This document shows, in pieces, positions 36,200 through 46,594 of a stretch of DNA of 64,000 bases. Positions within the stretch are counted from its first letter, which is position 1; the number at the start of each line of letters is the position of its first letter. Origin of the DNA: Marinobacter sp. HL-58 (GTDB lineage: Bacteria > Pseudomonadota > Gammaproteobacteria > Pseudomonadales > Oleiphilaceae); contig NZ_LIHP01000018.1 in the NCBI RefSeq assembly GCF_001314605.1, positions 186,001-250,000 on the forward strand, read 5' to 3'. The notes beneath the pieces are model-generated. The model was not told where the DNA came from and ran no database searches. It saw only the letters and a list, made by a program, of their open reading frames with translations. The translations under genes were made by a program, and so were the position numbers.

Positions 36200-36356
36200 A
36201 TTTCTTGGCGATGATATACACGGCGTGGACGATGCCCGGAATGTACCCCAGAATCGTCAGCAGGATGTTGATCCAGAAGTGTTTGCCAATACCCACCTGC
36301 AAAAAAACCCCTAATGGCGGTAACAAAATCGCAACCAGAATACGCAAAAGATCCAT
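36198..36356 (-). CDS. YqaE/Pmp3-family small membrane protein
   Basis: A 52-residue peptide from ATG 36356, with AGGGAG well placed upstream. It has two hydrophobic helices and the Pmp3 signature: ILVAILLPPLGVFLQVG, then INILLTILGYIPGIVHAVYI. Members sit in the inner membrane and are linked to salt and cold stress and membrane potential, with no precise biochemical role. It is a single gene with a terminator at its end. Confidence 0.9.
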   Translation of the reverse strand: MDLLRILVAILLPPLGVFLQVGIGKHFWINILLTILGYIPGIVHAVYIIAKK

Positions 36357-36579
36357 ACTGTTAACTCCCTGACAGACGTATAACGGATACAGAACCGTAA
36401 TATGCATCCTGTAGTCTCAATGAATAGGCTATTTTGCGGAAATCCACAAAGACTTCATGAAAGTGGCATTAAACCTTTGTCACAGCCGTATTCATGGGAG
36501 TCCGGGGCCCCTATCCTGTTGGCTGTCCTCCAAATTCCGGACAACCGGCCCCCGACTGGCTGACGACCCGAGAGGAACT

Positions 36580-37899
36580 ATGCTGTACCGCTGGCTGACA
36601 CCACTGTTTCGCGCTGGCTTTACCCTTACACTCTGTATTGGCGTGTTAGCGCCGCAGGCTGCATACGCCGAGCAATCCGGTGACTCCGACAACCAGGACG
36701 TACTCATCGCGGAACTCGCCGAAGACGAAAGCGTAGAGGATGTGGAGCAATCCCGCCCCCTGCAACCGTCGGAATCCGGATCGGATGACACCGCACCGGC
36801 GGAACAGCAGGAAGACATGGAACCGTCCGTGGAAACCGGTTCTGCGGATCCCTTTGAGGTGATCGAGGACAATCGGGAAGCCATTGCTGAAGAGTCCGAG
36901 GCTTCGCAACCCGCTGAAGGACAGCAGGAGCCGGAAGAGGCAACCAGCCTGGAACTGCTGGGTTCGGAGGTTTCACCCGGTACCTCCACCCGGCTGTCCT
37001 GGGCACCGAACATACAGATCGCCGGCCTTTCCCAGCCCACGCCTGTGCTCGTGGTCAACGGTTCCAAACCGGGCCCCAATCTTTGCCTGACAGGTGCCGT
37101 GCATGGAGATGAGCTCAATGGCATCGAAATTATACGCCGCACCATTTATGACCTGGAGCCGGACAAACTGGCGGGCCGGGTTATCGGCGTACCCATTGTC
37201 AATCTGCCCGGATTCCAGCAGGGCAGCCGCTACCTGCCCGACCGCCGGGATCTTAACCGCCACTTTCCCGGCAGTACCGATGGCAGTCTCGCAGACCGGA
37301 TCGCCCATTCACTGTTCGAGGACGTGATCCGGCACTGTGACATGCTGGTGGATATTCACACCGGCTCACTCAAGCGCACCAATCTCCCCCAGCTGAGGGC
37401 AGACATGAACAATTCCGACGTGGCTGAATTTACCCGCGGGTTTGATCGTATGGCAGTGGTGCACAGCACCGGAAGCGCGGGCATGCTCCGCTATGCTGCG
37501 GTTGAGGCGGGCATCCGGTCCGTCACCATGGAAGCCGGCGAGTCCCTCCGTATCCAGGAAGACCAGATCAAGGCCGGAGTCAACAGCCTGACCAGCCTGA
37601 TGGACAAGGAAGGCATGATCTCCAGAATGTTTGTCTGGGGGGATCCCGAGCCGGTGTACTACGACTCGGAATGGCTGCGGGCCGAAAATGGAGGCATTCT
37701 GTTCAGCGAAACGAAGCTGGGTGCCAATGTCGATGAAGGTGAAATCCTTGGTTATGTGTCTGACCCCATCACCAACGCGCAGCACCCGATCAGGGCAAGA
37801 AGCAACGGCCGGGTAATCGGCATGGCCGTGGATCAGGTGGTGATGGCCGGTTTTGCAGCCTACCACGTTGGTACGGAGGCAGAAGTACCCGGAGAGTAG
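36580..37899 (+). CDS. Exported succinylglutamate desuccinylase/aspartoacylase-like protein
   Basis: A 439-residue protein with a signal peptide (residues about 1-31, cleavage near AYA-EQ). A long acidic low-complexity linker (to about residue 130) precedes an M14-related zinc domain: GAVHGDELNG supplies His and Glu, DLNRHFPG the Arg/Asn substrate site, and VDIHTG a third ligand, with MEAGESLRI near the catalytic Glu. A C-terminal biotinyl-like segment (GYVSDPITNAQHPI) is typical of AstE-like proteins. It probably works in the periplasm, but its substrate is unknown. GAGAGGA precedes the ATG. Confidence 0.78.
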   Translation: MLYRWLTPLFRAGFTLTLCIGVLAPQAAYAEQSGDSDNQDVLIAELAEDESVEDVEQSRPLQPSESGSDDTAPAEQQEDMEPSVETGSADPFEVIEDNREAIAEESEASQPAEGQQEPEEATSLELLGSEVSPGTSTRLSWAPNIQIAGLSQPTPVLVVNGSKPGPNLCLTGAVHGDELNGIEIIRRTIYDLEPDKLAGRVIGVPIVNLPGFQQGSRYLPDRRDLNRHFPGSTDGSLADRIAHSLFEDVIRHCDMLVDIHTGSLKRTNLPQLRADMNNSDVAEFTRGFDRMAVVHSTGSAGMLRYAAVEAGIRSVTMEAGESLRIQEDQIKAGVNSLTSLMDKEGMISRMFVWGDPEPVYYDSEWLRAENGGILFSETKLGANVDEGEILGYVSDPITNAQHPIRARSNGRVIGMAVDQVVMAGFAAYHVGTEAEVPGE

Positions 37900-37908
37900 T
37901 ATCCTGTC

Positions 37909-37937
37909 GGGCTCCCGGAGAAAAGCGGGAGCCCTTT
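37909..37937 (+). terminator. Intrinsic terminator after the aspartoacylase-like gene
   Basis: GGGCTCCCG (37909-37917) pairs with CGGGAGCCC (37926-37934) around GAGAAAAG, followed by TTT. The T run is short. It ends 20 nt before the EamA start and probably separates the two units. Confidence 0.6.
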
Positions 37938-37957
37938 GATCCCAGACAGGAGCCGGC

Positions 37958-38881
37958 GTGCCTGACAATAAACCGAATTCATTGTGGCTGGCCTACACCG
38001 GGCTGGTTCTGACCCCGTTATTCTGGGCCGGCAATGCGGTTGTGGCCAAGGGGACAGTGGCTGACATTCCACCCATGTCCATGTCTTTCTGGCGCTGGGT
38101 GATCGCCCTGGCGATCCTGCTGCCTTTCGGGTTGCCCGGTGTGTGGCGTCAGCGGCAGGTCATCCGCCAGCACTGGCTTTCGATACTGGCCCTCGCCACC
38201 TTCAGCGTAGGCGCCTTCAACTCATTGCTTTACCTGGCCGCGGTCACAACCAGTGCCACCAATATTGCCCTGATCAACGCCACCATCCCTATCATGGTGG
38301 CGTTGCTTGCATGGATACTGCTGGGTGACCGGACCCGTCCGATACAGGCAGTGGGGATCGCACTGGCGGTTCTGGGCATCCTGGCGGTGGTTGCCCGGGG
38401 GGACCTTTCCGTGCTGACCGGCCTGCAGGCGCAGCCCGGCGACCTGATCATGGTTCTGGCCGTCTTCAGCTGGGGCCTGTTTTCAGTGTTACTCCGGCGG
38501 CAGGCCGTACCACTGCCTCCTCTGACGTTTCTCACGGTTCAGATCTCCTGCGGCGCACTGGTCATACTGCCTTTCTATCTGGTGGACCTGCTGTTCTTCT
38601 CCGGTGGATTCGAGGTGAACCGCGCCACTGCACTGCCCATGATGTATTTTGCGATCTTCCCCGGTATTCTGGCATACGCATTCTGGAACCATGGTGTGCA
38701 CCGGATTGGTCCCGCGAAGGCCGCCATTTTCATGTACCTGACCCCGGTATTCGCCTCCGTGATGGCCGGTATTTTCCTCGGTGAGCGGCTTGGCCTGTTC
38801 CACGTTGTGGGTGGCCTGTTGATCCTGGCGGGGCTTTTCCTCGCCACCCGCACCACCGAACTTCGCCGCAAATATCGCTGA
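37958..38881 (+). CDS. EamA/DMT-family transporter
   Basis: A 307-residue protein with ten predicted helices arranged as two EamA repeats (LTPLFWAGNAVVAKG and, in the second half, FSWGLFSVLLRRQAV). GTG 37958 follows AGACAGGAGC. Members export amino acids or other metabolites; substrate cannot be assigned. It is convergent with the PatB gene. Confidence 0.87.
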   Translation: MPDNKPNSLWLAYTGLVLTPLFWAGNAVVAKGTVADIPPMSMSFWRWVIALAILLPFGLPGVWRQRQVIRQHWLSILALATFSVGAFNSLLYLAAVTTSATNIALINATIPIMVALLAWILLGDRTRPIQAVGIALAVLGILAVVARGDLSVLTGLQAQPGDLIMVLAVFSWGLFSVLLRRQAVPLPPLTFLTVQISCGALVILPFYLVDLLFFSGGFEVNRATALPMMYFAIFPGILAYAFWNHGVHRIGPAKAAIFMYLTPVFASVMAGIFLGERLGLFHVVGGLLILAGLFLATRTTELRRKYR

Positions 38882-38908
38882 ACGGACAACCGGCAGGCGT
38901 TGGGGGAA

Positions 38909-40090
38909 TCAGTTCGGCCCGGGTGCCACCGCCTGCCGGATCTGTTCCAGGGCCGTTTCCAGCACCTGCCGCGGGCAACCGATGTTCATTCGCATGAATC
39001 CACCGCCGGCCTCACCGAAGCTGAGGCCCGGATTCATGCCGATGCCGGCCTTGTGTACAAAAAAGTGCTTCAGTTCGGTATCGGTCATCTCCAGTGCACG
39101 ACAATCCAGCCATAACAGGTAGGTTCCCTCCGGCGCGGTCACCCGTATCTCCGGCAGCTTTGTCTTGATGTAGTCCAGAACGAAATCACGATTGCCCTGC
39201 AAATAGGCCATGAGCTGATCCAGCCATTCTCCGCCATGGCGATAGCCCGCCTCAAAGCCGGCAACGCTGAACGGATTGCACTGATTCATGTGCATGGTAT
39301 CGAATACTTCCTTCAATGCCTTGCGGTGCCCGGCATCCGGCACCACCAGGGCCGACAGCCCAAGCCCCGGCATGTTGAAGGTTTTGCTGGGCGCCACCGC
39401 TGTTACCAGGGCATCCTCGCTGGTGGCCAGGCTGGCCAGCATGTGGTGAGCGGGCTTGTCGGTGTAGGTCAGATCGCAGTGAATCTCGTCGGACAGAACC
39501 AGCACCCCGTGGCGACGGGTAATCTCAAGTACCGCCCGCAACTCCTGTTCGCTCCAGACCCGACCGACCGGATTGTGGGGCGAGCAAAGCAGCAATACCC
39601 TGGCATCTTCCCGCGCGGCACAGGCCTCCAGGTGCTCCAGGTTCATCTGGTAACGGCCGTCCATCTGCTCAAGCGGGTTCTCGATCACTGTCCTGCCGGT
39701 TTTGCGAACGGAACTGAAGAACGGGGGATACACCGGAGGCTGGATGATCACTCCTTCGCCCTTACCCGCAAACGCCATTGCCGCGGCATGCAGCGAAGGC
39801 ACCACCCCGGGCGCCATCATCACCCAGTCACGCTCAATGACCCAGCCATGGCGATTGCCAAACCAGTCAATCATCGCCTCATACAGGCTTTCGGGAAACA
39901 GTGTATAACCATAGACAGGGTGTCTTGCGCGCTGCTCAAGTGCCTCAGTGACGGCCTCCGGGGCCGGGAAATCCATGTCCGCGACCCACAGCGGAATCAC
40001 ATCCTCCCTGCCGAATACCGCCTTGCGGGCATCAAACTTGACGGAACAGGTGTTTTCCCGCGAAAGGGGCAGATCAAAGGCGTCGGGCAC
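38909..40090 (-). CDS. patB: PLP-dependent C-S beta-lyase, MalY/PatB family
   Basis: A 393-residue fold-type I aminotransferase-like enzyme. VIPLWVADMDFPAPEAVTEA near the start is the MalY/PatB signature. SPHNPVGRVW and LSDEIHCDL bind the cofactor, and APSKTFNMPG holds the PLP Lys. Family members cleave cystathionine or cysteine to homocysteine or pyruvate plus sulfide. The gene is divergent from the AEC transporter gene with a 203-bp gap in which I see nothing notable. Confidence 0.88.
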   Translation of the reverse strand: MPDAFDLPLSRENTCSVKFDARKAVFGREDVIPLWVADMDFPAPEAVTEALEQRARHPVYGYTLFPESLYEAMIDWFGNRHGWVIERDWVMMAPGVVPSLHAAAMAFAGKGEGVIIQPPVYPPFFSSVRKTGRTVIENPLEQMDGRYQMNLEHLEACAAREDARVLLLCSPHNPVGRVWSEQELRAVLEITRRHGVLVLSDEIHCDLTYTDKPAHHMLASLATSEDALVTAVAPSKTFNMPGLGLSALVVPDAGHRKALKEVFDTMHMNQCNPFSVAGFEAGYRHGGEWLDQLMAYLQGNRDFVLDYIKTKLPEIRVTAPEGTYLLWLDCRALEMTDTELKHFFVHKAGIGMNPGLSFGEAGGGFMRMNIGCPRQVLETALEQIRQAVAPGPN

Positions 40091-40293
40091 GGAAAACCTC
40101 CGTTATGATGTGGACAAGTGCCGCTTTATTCTGTGGCAGTAGCGACAGCCCCTGCAACCCGGTGTTTGATTCATGGCACAGGGGCACGATCCGCCTTTGG
40201 TCGCAGTGTCACAGGTTTTGCTTGCCCGGAGCCGCCAATACTTGCGAACCTAACGGTTTGATTTCCACCCCGGTACCTGTTCGGAGCTTTTCC

Positions 40294-41181
40294 ATGGTTG
40301 CCCAGATCCTGTCCACGATGTTGCCGGTGTTCCTGATTGCCGGCTGTGGCGCGCTTTATGGTCGCTATCGCACACCCGATATCCAGGGCCTGAATACGCT
40401 GAACATGGAGCTGTTCGTCCCCATGCTGGTGTTCGCTGTGCTGGCTGACCAGCAGGCGCCGCTGCAGGAGTATACCGGTCTGGCTCTGGCCGCAACGGTG
40501 GTCGTGCTGGGCTCCGGGATTGTCCTGTATCCGCTGGCGCGGGTGCTGAACCTGAACCTGAAAACCTTCCTGCCGCCGATGATGTTCAACAATTCCGGCA
40601 ACATGGGCATCCCCGTTCTGGTGTTCGCTTTTGGCGATGCAGCACTGCCGGCGGCTATCGTATTGTTCATCGTTGAAATGCTGCTGCACTTTTCAGTGGG
40701 CCTGTACATGCTGGACCCCCACACCTCGATCCTGAAGCGGCTGCGCCTGCCCATCGTCTTTGCCAGCATTGCCGGCCTGGCGGTCAATTTCTCGGGTATT
40801 CCCCTGCCGGAATGGCTACTGGAAACCCTGAACATGCTCGGCGGTGTCTGTATTCCACTGATGCTGTTTGCGCTGGGGGTGCGCATGCTCGATGTGGACT
40901 TCAGTGACTGGAAGCTGGGCATGCTGGGTGCCATTGCCTGCCCGGCCTCGGGGCTGATCCTGGCATGGCCAATGATCGCCCTGCTGGATCTTCCCGGTAT
41001 GCAGGTGGCGGCATTGTGGGTCTTTGCAGCCCTTCCCCCGGCGGTGCTCAATTACATGGTGGCTGAGCAGTACCAGCAGGAACCTCACAAGGTGGCTTCG
41101 CTGGTATTGCTGAGCAACCTGGGCAGTCTCGTAGTGATGCCCATTGTCCTCGGGCTGGTATTCGCTGCCGGCTATGTCTGA
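40294..41181 (+). CDS. AEC-family (auxin efflux carrier) transporter
   Basis: A 295-residue membrane protein with about ten helices from ATG 40294 (CGGAG at 40282-40286). VFLIAGCGALYGRYRTPDIQGL and MMFNNSGNMGIPVLVFAFG are typical AEC segments. Such carriers move organic acids or related solutes; the true substrate is not known. It overlaps the prenyltransferase start by 8 nt. Confidence 0.87.
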   Translation: MVAQILSTMLPVFLIAGCGALYGRYRTPDIQGLNTLNMELFVPMLVFAVLADQQAPLQEYTGLALAATVVVLGSGIVLYPLARVLNLNLKTFLPPMMFNNSGNMGIPVLVFAFGDAALPAAIVLFIVEMLLHFSVGLYMLDPHTSILKRLRLPIVFASIAGLAVNFSGIPLPEWLLETLNMLGGVCIPLMLFALGVRMLDVDFSDWKLGMLGAIACPASGLILAWPMIALLDLPGMQVAALWVFAALPPAVLNYMVAEQYQQEPHKVASLVLLSNLGSLVVMPIVLGLVFAAGYV

Positions 41182-42064
41182 ATCTGCCGCGGTCGTTCGC
41201 GCCTCCCGTCCCAATTTCCTGGTACTCGCACCCCTGTGTGCGGGTCTTGGCGTGGCACTGGCCTGGCAGCAAGGTGAACCGCCGGCACTACTGGATACCC
41301 TGCTGGTTCTGACAGGTGCGGTGCTGGCTCATGCAGCGGTCAATCTGCTCAACGAATACGAGGACTTTATCTCGGGGCTGGATCTGATCACTCAGCGTAC
41401 CCCGTTCTCCGGTGGCAGCGGGGCGCTTCCGGAGCTGCCTTCCGCCGCGAAGCGGGTGTTATTTGCTGCCGCCGGCGCATTATTACTGGTGGTCGCAATC
41501 GGACTGTATTTTGTCTGGCTTCGGGGCTTACCGATGCTGGTTCCCGGCGCGGCCGGTGTTCTGCTGGTACTGACCTATACCCGGTGGATTACCCGTTCTC
41601 CCGTCATTTGTCTTCTGGCGCCGGGGCTGGGCTTCGGGCCGGTAATGATACTGGGCAGCCTGGTGGCCCTGGATGCCCGGATGGACCCGGCGGCCCTGAC
41701 CGTGTCCGCGATCAGCCTGCTGCTGGTAAGCGAGCTCTTGCTGATCAACCAGATCCCCGATGCCGACGCCGACCGACAGGCCGGACGGCGCCACCTTGTC
41801 ATCGCGCTTGGCAAACCGGCTGCTGCCAGGTTCGTCGGTATCATGTTACTGGCCGGTTACGGCGTGCTGTCAGCGGGGCTGGTGACGGGCTGGTTACCCC
41901 CCTGGAGCACCCTTGCACTGGCACCGCTGCCGGCAGCCTTTTGGATCACCTTCCGATTACCGTCACTGCTTGCCGATCCGCAACGGCTCAATACGGTTCT
42001 GGGTGTGAATGTCGCGGTATTGCTGGCCACCATGGCATTACTGATCTGCGGCCTCAGCCTCTGA
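41174..42064 (+). CDS. UbiA-family prenyltransferase
   Basis: A 296-residue, nine-helix membrane protein beginning within the end of the AEC gene. The first Asp-rich motif reads [14 protein letters not shown] and the second [17 protein letters not shown], the two Mg-diphosphate binding sites of UbiA/MenA enzymes. It resembles MenA-like 1,4-dihydroxy-2-naphthoate prenyltransferases, but acceptor and prenyl chain cannot be read from sequence. No other quinone gene is nearby. It overlaps the convergent chemoreceptor gene by 11 bp. Confidence 0.8.
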   Translation: MSESAAVVRASRPNFLVLAPLCAGLGVALAWQQGEPPALLDTLLVLTGAVLAHAAVNLLNEYEDFISGLDLITQRTPFSGGSGALPELPSAAKRVLFAAAGALLLVVAIGLYFVWLRGLPMLVPGAAGVLLVLTYTRWITRSPVICLLAPGLGFGPVMILGSLVALDARMDPAALTVSAISLLLVSELLLINQIPDADADRQAGRRHLVIALGKPAAARFVGIMLLAGYGVLSAGLVTGWLPPWSTLALAPLPAAFWITFRLPSLLADPQRLNTVLGVNVAVLLATMALLICGLSL

Positions 42065-43697
42065 GCCGGAACACACTGACCCGCCCACTCAGCTGCTCCG
42101 CCAGGGTGGCAAGATTGCGGCTGGCACCGGCCACCTGCTCGGACCCGGCCGAGGTTTCCACGGTGGAGTCGTGAATACGGCTGATATTGCGGTTCACCTC
42201 TTCCGCCACACTGCTTTGCTCCTCCGCTGCACTGGCAATCTGCGCGTTCATATCGTTGATCTCGCCCACTTCCTGACGAATCTGCGCCAGTGCCTGCTCT
42301 GCCGAGCGGGTCTTTTCTACCGTGGTTTTTGCCAGGTCACGGCTGGTCTCCATCACTTCCGCCGCCTCCGAGGCCCCATTCTGCAGCTTGCCGATCATCT
42401 CCTGGATCTCGCGGGTGGAATCCTGGGTACGGGTTGCCAGTGAACGCACCTCGTCGGCCACCACGGCAAAGCCACGGCCGTGAGTGCCGGCACGGGCCGC
42501 TTCGATAGCCGCATTCAGCGCCAACAGGTTGGTCTGTTCGGCAATGGCGTTAATGACTTCAATGATCTTTTCGATGTTGGCGCTGTCGTCGGATACCCGG
42601 TGTACGGTTATAGCGGCTTTTTCGAGGGTGTCTGCCAGTTCGCCTATGGACACAGCCGTTTCCTGGACCACCCGGTTACCGGTTTCCACTTCCTGATCAG
42701 CCTTGCCTGTCGCGGTGGCGGCACTGGAGGCAAATCCCGCCACCTCATTTACCGTGGCTGCCATCTGGTTGATGGCCGTTGCCATTTGTTCCGCTTCCTC
42801 GGACTGGATGCGAATCTGGCGGTTGTTGTTATCGGAAGTCGACAACAACTCTGAAGAGCTTCTGGAAAGTTCCGTGGCGGATTGCCGGACTTCGCGGATA
42901 ATTCCGGCCAGTTGCTCCACCGTTTCCTTGAGGGCACCCATGACGCTGTCCGGATACCTGGTCTGGATATCCTGATCCAGTATGCCGTCGGAGAGCCGGC
43001 GAATGGCATCAGCCACTTCATCCGGCTCCGCCCCCAGGGTTGAACGGATCTTGCGGATAATAAGAACGGCCACAAAGATACTCAGCAACACGGCAATACC
43101 GGTCACCAGGAAGATCATTCTGTTGAAGTCTCCGGCGGCATCCCTCACCGCATCAACGTTGATGGTTATGAAGTCTTCCTGATGGTCAATGAACGCATTG
43201 ATGCGATCGAGCCAGGTTGTGTAGGCGGGTGACACCTCATCCAGCAGGAACTCCCGGGCCTCATCGGTTCGGCCCTGCTGACGCATGTCCAGCAATTCCT
43301 CAGTCAGCGCCAGGGTTTCCCGTTCAATCTCCTTGATGTCTGCCAGCAGCTCCTTTTCCCTGTCTGTTGCCCCGGCCGACCTGAACAGTTCGTCCATGGG
43401 CCGGGCGGATTCCACATAGAAGGCCTTCAACCGATCAATGTCCTGAAGCGGACCCCTCAGGGCCCTGTCGTCCCGTATCAGCACCGCGTCGCGGATAGCA
43501 ATTGCGCGGTCATGGACGCTGCCCCGGAAGTTGATGGCATAGCGCTGCTTCACCGCTGCGTCATCACCTACTTCGGTCAGTGTGCGGTCAATAAATCCGA
43601 CTCGGTGATTGCCAATCAGGCTGACCAGCACCATCAGGGAAAGGATAAGACCGAAACCCAGGGCCAGGCGTTTCGCAACAGTGAGCTGATTGAACAT
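42054..43697 (-). CDS. Methyl-accepting chemotaxis protein
   Basis: A 547-residue chemoreceptor. A transmembrane helix (residues about 10-30), a periplasmic four-helix-bundle ligand domain (about 35-190) and a second helix (about 192-212) lead into HAMP and the methyl-accepting signalling domain. The highly conserved tip is [20 protein letters not shown]. It sends signals to CheA/CheW in the cytoplasm; its ligand is not known. There is no clear sigma-28 promoter in its upstream 240 bp. Confidence 0.93.
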   Translation of the reverse strand: MFNQLTVAKRLALGFGLILSLMVLVSLIGNHRVGFIDRTLTEVGDDAAVKQRYAINFRGSVHDRAIAIRDAVLIRDDRALRGPLQDIDRLKAFYVESARPMDELFRSAGATDREKELLADIKEIERETLALTEELLDMRQQGRTDEAREFLLDEVSPAYTTWLDRINAFIDHQEDFITINVDAVRDAAGDFNRMIFLVTGIAVLLSIFVAVLIIRKIRSTLGAEPDEVADAIRRLSDGILDQDIQTRYPDSVMGALKETVEQLAGIIREVRQSATELSRSSSELLSTSDNNNRQIRIQSEEAEQMATAINQMAATVNEVAGFASSAATATGKADQEVETGNRVVQETAVSIGELADTLEKAAITVHRVSDDSANIEKIIEVINAIAEQTNLLALNAAIEAARAGTHGRGFAVVADEVRSLATRTQDSTREIQEMIGKLQNGASEAAEVMETSRDLAKTTVEKTRSAEQALAQIRQEVGEINDMNAQIASAAEEQSSVAEEVNRNISRIHDSTVETSAGSEQVAGASRNLATLAEQLSGRVSVFRLRG

Positions 43698-43936
43698 CGT
43701 TTACTCCGGCATCTCATAACGATAAATCGAACCTATGTATTCATTGGTCCTTCAAAATCAGATCAATCGTTCAACCAGAAAATGATGCTCTTTTACAATT
43801 ATTTTCATTGCTACATATCGTTACATTTCAGGGCGATTAGCCGGTATAACCGCCGGATACGCTTGCAACCATTGAGGCTTTGGCCGAAGGTAAGACTATT
43901 CAGGTTGAATTTCATTTTGATACGGAGATCCACCCC

Positions 43937-46444
43937 ATGAGTGTTCTGCTTCTCCTGCTCAGTGCGCTGGTACTGATTTACCTTGGTATTGGTGGCACCA
44001 CTGCCGCCGCTGTTCTTGTTATCGCGACGGTTATCGGACTGTTCCAGGATGGCTGGCATATCCTGAGCCTATTGTTTGGCGGTGGCCTTCTTGCCCTGAG
44101 CCTGGTGCTGGTGCTGCCGGGCGACTTGCGTCGTGAAAAACTCAGCGCCCCCCTGCTGGGCTGGGTCCGCGGTAGGCTTCCAAAACTGTCGGCAACCGAG
44201 GAAGAAGCACTTCGCTCGGGCACGGTGGACTGGGATGGCGAGCTGTTTTCCGGCCAGCCGGAATGGTCGAAACTGCTCGACGCCAAGCCCGCCCACCTGT
44301 CCAGCGAGGAACAGGCATTCCTGGATGGCCCGGTGGAAAAGCTCTGCGCCATGCTGGATGACTGGAAGATCACCCATGAGGAATACGACCTGCCCAACAA
44401 GGTCTGGAAGTTCATTCGTGAGAACGGCTTCTTCGGCCTGATGATCCCGAAGGAGCAGGGCGGCAAGGGCTTTTCCCACACCGCCCACTCGGAAATCGTG
44501 ATGAAGATTTCCACCCGCAGCGTATCCGCGGCCGTGACGGTGATGGTGCCCAACTCACTGGGCCCGGGCGAACTGCTGATGGAATACGGCACCGATGCCC
44601 AGAAAGAACATTATCTGCCCCGCCTGGCCGGGGGCGAGGAGATCCCCTGCTTCGCCCTGACCTCCCCGGTCGCCGGTTCCGACGCCGGCGCCATTCCCGA
44701 CAAGGGCATCGTCTGCAAGGGCCAGTGGGACGGCAAGGAAGTGCTGGGCCTGAAAGTCACCTGGAACAAGCGCTACATCACCCTGGCGCCGGTGGCCACG
44801 CTGATCGGCCTGGCCATCAAGGTGTACGACCCGGACAAGCTGCTTGGTGAATCCGATGACATCGGCGTGACCTGTGTCATGGTGCCCAGTGATCTGGAGG
44901 GTGTGAATTCCGGCCCCCGCCACCTGCCCATGAATACCGTGTTCATGAATGGTCCCACCTGGGGTAACGAGGTCTTTATTCCCATGGACCAGGTGATCGG
45001 TGGCCAGGACATGCTGGGCAAGGGCTGGAAGATGCTGCTGGAATGCCTGTCCATCGGCCGTTCCATCTCCCTGCCCGCCCTGGGTACCGGTGCCGGCAAG
45101 GTGGCCAGCCTGGCAACCGGCTCCTACGCATTGACCCGGGAACAGTTCGGCCGCTCCATAAGCCAGTTTGAAGGGGTTCAGGAAGCGCTGGAACCCATCG
45201 CCGGCTACACCTACATGATGGACGCCGCCAGGCTGCTGACCGCCGGCATGCTGGACCGGGGCGTACGCCCGTCCGTGCCCTCGGCGGTGCTCAAGTACCG
45301 CAATACCGACCTGATGCGCACGGTGATCAACCATGCCATGGACGTGGTGGCCGGCCGGGGCGTGATCACCGGCCCCCGCAACTTCCTGGCCCGGGCCTAT
45401 CAGGCGGTGCCCATCGGCATCACGGTGGAAGGCGCCAACATTCTCACCCGCAGCCTGATGGTGTTCGGCCAGGGTGCTATCCGCTGCCACCCGTTCATTG
45501 TGGAAGAAATTGAAGCGGCGGGCATGGAGGACAAGAAAGCGGCCGTGGAGAAATTTGACGGCATCTTCTACCGTCACATCGCCCACACCACCCGCAACGC
45601 GTTGCGTTCATTCGTGCTCGCCCTGACCGGCGGCTTCCTGGAACCGGTGCCCCGCCAAGGCAATATCCAGTCCAGCTACCGCCAGCTGGCCCGTTTCTCG
45701 GCGGCGTTTTCACTGATGACCGACGTTACGCTGCTGACCGTTGGCGGCGGCCTCAAGGCACGCCAGCGCCTCTCTGGCCGCATGGCAGACTGTCTGGTGC
45801 ACCTGTATTACGCCTCTGCTGTCATCAAGCAATGGCACGAGGAGGGCTATCCGGACGACCAGCGCCCGCTGGTGGACTGGTGCCTGCAGACCAGCCTGCG
45901 GGACCTGAAAACCTCCATGCGTGAGCTGATCATCAACTTCCCGATACCGCTGCTGCGCTGGCCCCTGAGAGTGCTGGTATTCCCGCTGGGCGCAACCGGC
46001 CTGAACGGACCGGATGACAGGCTGGGCACCGAGGTGGCCGCCAGTATTGTCAGGGACACACCGCTGCGCCAGCGCATCAGCCGGGGCAGCTATATCAACA
46101 CCGACCCGAACGATCCTCTTGGCCGTGTACTGAATGCCTACCGGCTGGCCAACGAAACCCGCGACATGCGTGAGCGCCTGCATGAAGCCCTGCGCAACCG
46201 GGACGAGGACGAGCTGGGCGGCATTGACCTGCTGATGGGCCATGAGCGCAAGGAGCTGGTGGACTGGGCCTGTGAGCAGGGTGTGGTGAAAGGCGAGGAG
46301 TGCGACAAGCTGCTGGAGGCGCTGGAAGCGCTCTATGACGTTATCCGGGTTGATGCCTTTGAGCCCGATGGCCTGAAAGCGCTGTCGCGTTGTGCCAAAG
46401 GCAAGCGCAAGGTTGTGGAACGGCCGCCCAGGGAGGAAGAGTGA
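43937..46444 (+). CDS. fadE: Acyl-CoA dehydrogenase FadE
   Basis: An 835-residue protein, close to E. coli FadE (814). It starts at ATG 43937 with GGAG 10 nt upstream. Two N-terminal membrane helices (about residues 3-60) anchor it. The acyl-CoA dehydrogenase core includes NGFFGLMIPKEQGGKGFS and CFALTSPVAGSDAGAIPD, and the C-terminal DUF1974 extension ends in a basic tail. It catalyses the first, FAD-dependent step of beta-oxidation. The 240-bp gap upstream, shared with the divergent chemoreceptor, is AT-rich; I see no certain operator in it. Confidence 0.93.
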   Translation: MSVLLLLLSALVLIYLGIGGTTAAAVLVIATVIGLFQDGWHILSLLFGGGLLALSLVLVLPGDLRREKLSAPLLGWVRGRLPKLSATEEEALRSGTVDWDGELFSGQPEWSKLLDAKPAHLSSEEQAFLDGPVEKLCAMLDDWKITHEEYDLPNKVWKFIRENGFFGLMIPKEQGGKGFSHTAHSEIVMKISTRSVSAAVTVMVPNSLGPGELLMEYGTDAQKEHYLPRLAGGEEIPCFALTSPVAGSDAGAIPDKGIVCKGQWDGKEVLGLKVTWNKRYITLAPVATLIGLAIKVYDPDKLLGESDDIGVTCVMVPSDLEGVNSGPRHLPMNTVFMNGPTWGNEVFIPMDQVIGGQDMLGKGWKMLLECLSIGRSISLPALGTGAGKVASLATGSYALTREQFGRSISQFEGVQEALEPIAGYTYMMDAARLLTAGMLDRGVRPSVPSAVLKYRNTDLMRTVINHAMDVVAGRGVITGPRNFLARAYQAVPIGITVEGANILTRSLMVFGQGAIRCHPFIVEEIEAAGMEDKKAAVEKFDGIFYRHIAHTTRNALRSFVLALTGGFLEPVPRQGNIQSSYRQLARFSAAFSLMTDVTLLTVGGGLKARQRLSGRMADCLVHLYYASAVIKQWHEEGYPDDQRPLVDWCLQTSLRDLKTSMRELIINFPIPLLRWPLRVLVFPLGATGLNGPDDRLGTEVAASIVRDTPLRQRISRGSYINTDPNDPLGRVLNAYRLANETRDMRERLHEALRNRDEDELGGIDLLMGHERKELVDWACEQGVVKGEECDKLLEALEALYDVIRVDAFEPDGLKALSRCAKGKRKVVERPPREEE

Positions 46445-46474
46445 CCGTCAAATTGGCTTTCTGAGTTTCGGGGA

Positions 46475-46586
46475 GCGTTTGGCTGGAAGGGGCCTCCCGA
46501 AACACGCTCAAGCACATCCATGTGGCGCTTGAGCTCCGCCATCCATGGCTCCGCACAGTTTCGGGAGGCCCCTTCCAGCCAAACGC
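46475..46586 (-). repeat. Covarying hairpin repeat, copy 9
   Basis: Perfect 29-bp arms at 46475-46503 and 46558-46586. In core sense the second hairpin is ACATGGATGT (46514-46523) within CACA-TGGA-TGTG, closed by CTCAAG/CTTGAG. The first is the usual GCCA-TGGA-TGGC (46538-46549). It occupies the gap between convergent fadE and LysR genes, 8 nt from the LysR stop. Confidence 0.93.
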
Positions 46587-46594
46587 CCTAGCCT

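Noticed and set aside
43698-43936. Sigma-28 promoter for the chemoreceptor
   Set aside because: No TCAAG/GCCGATA-type pair at the right spacing is visible upstream of 43697.
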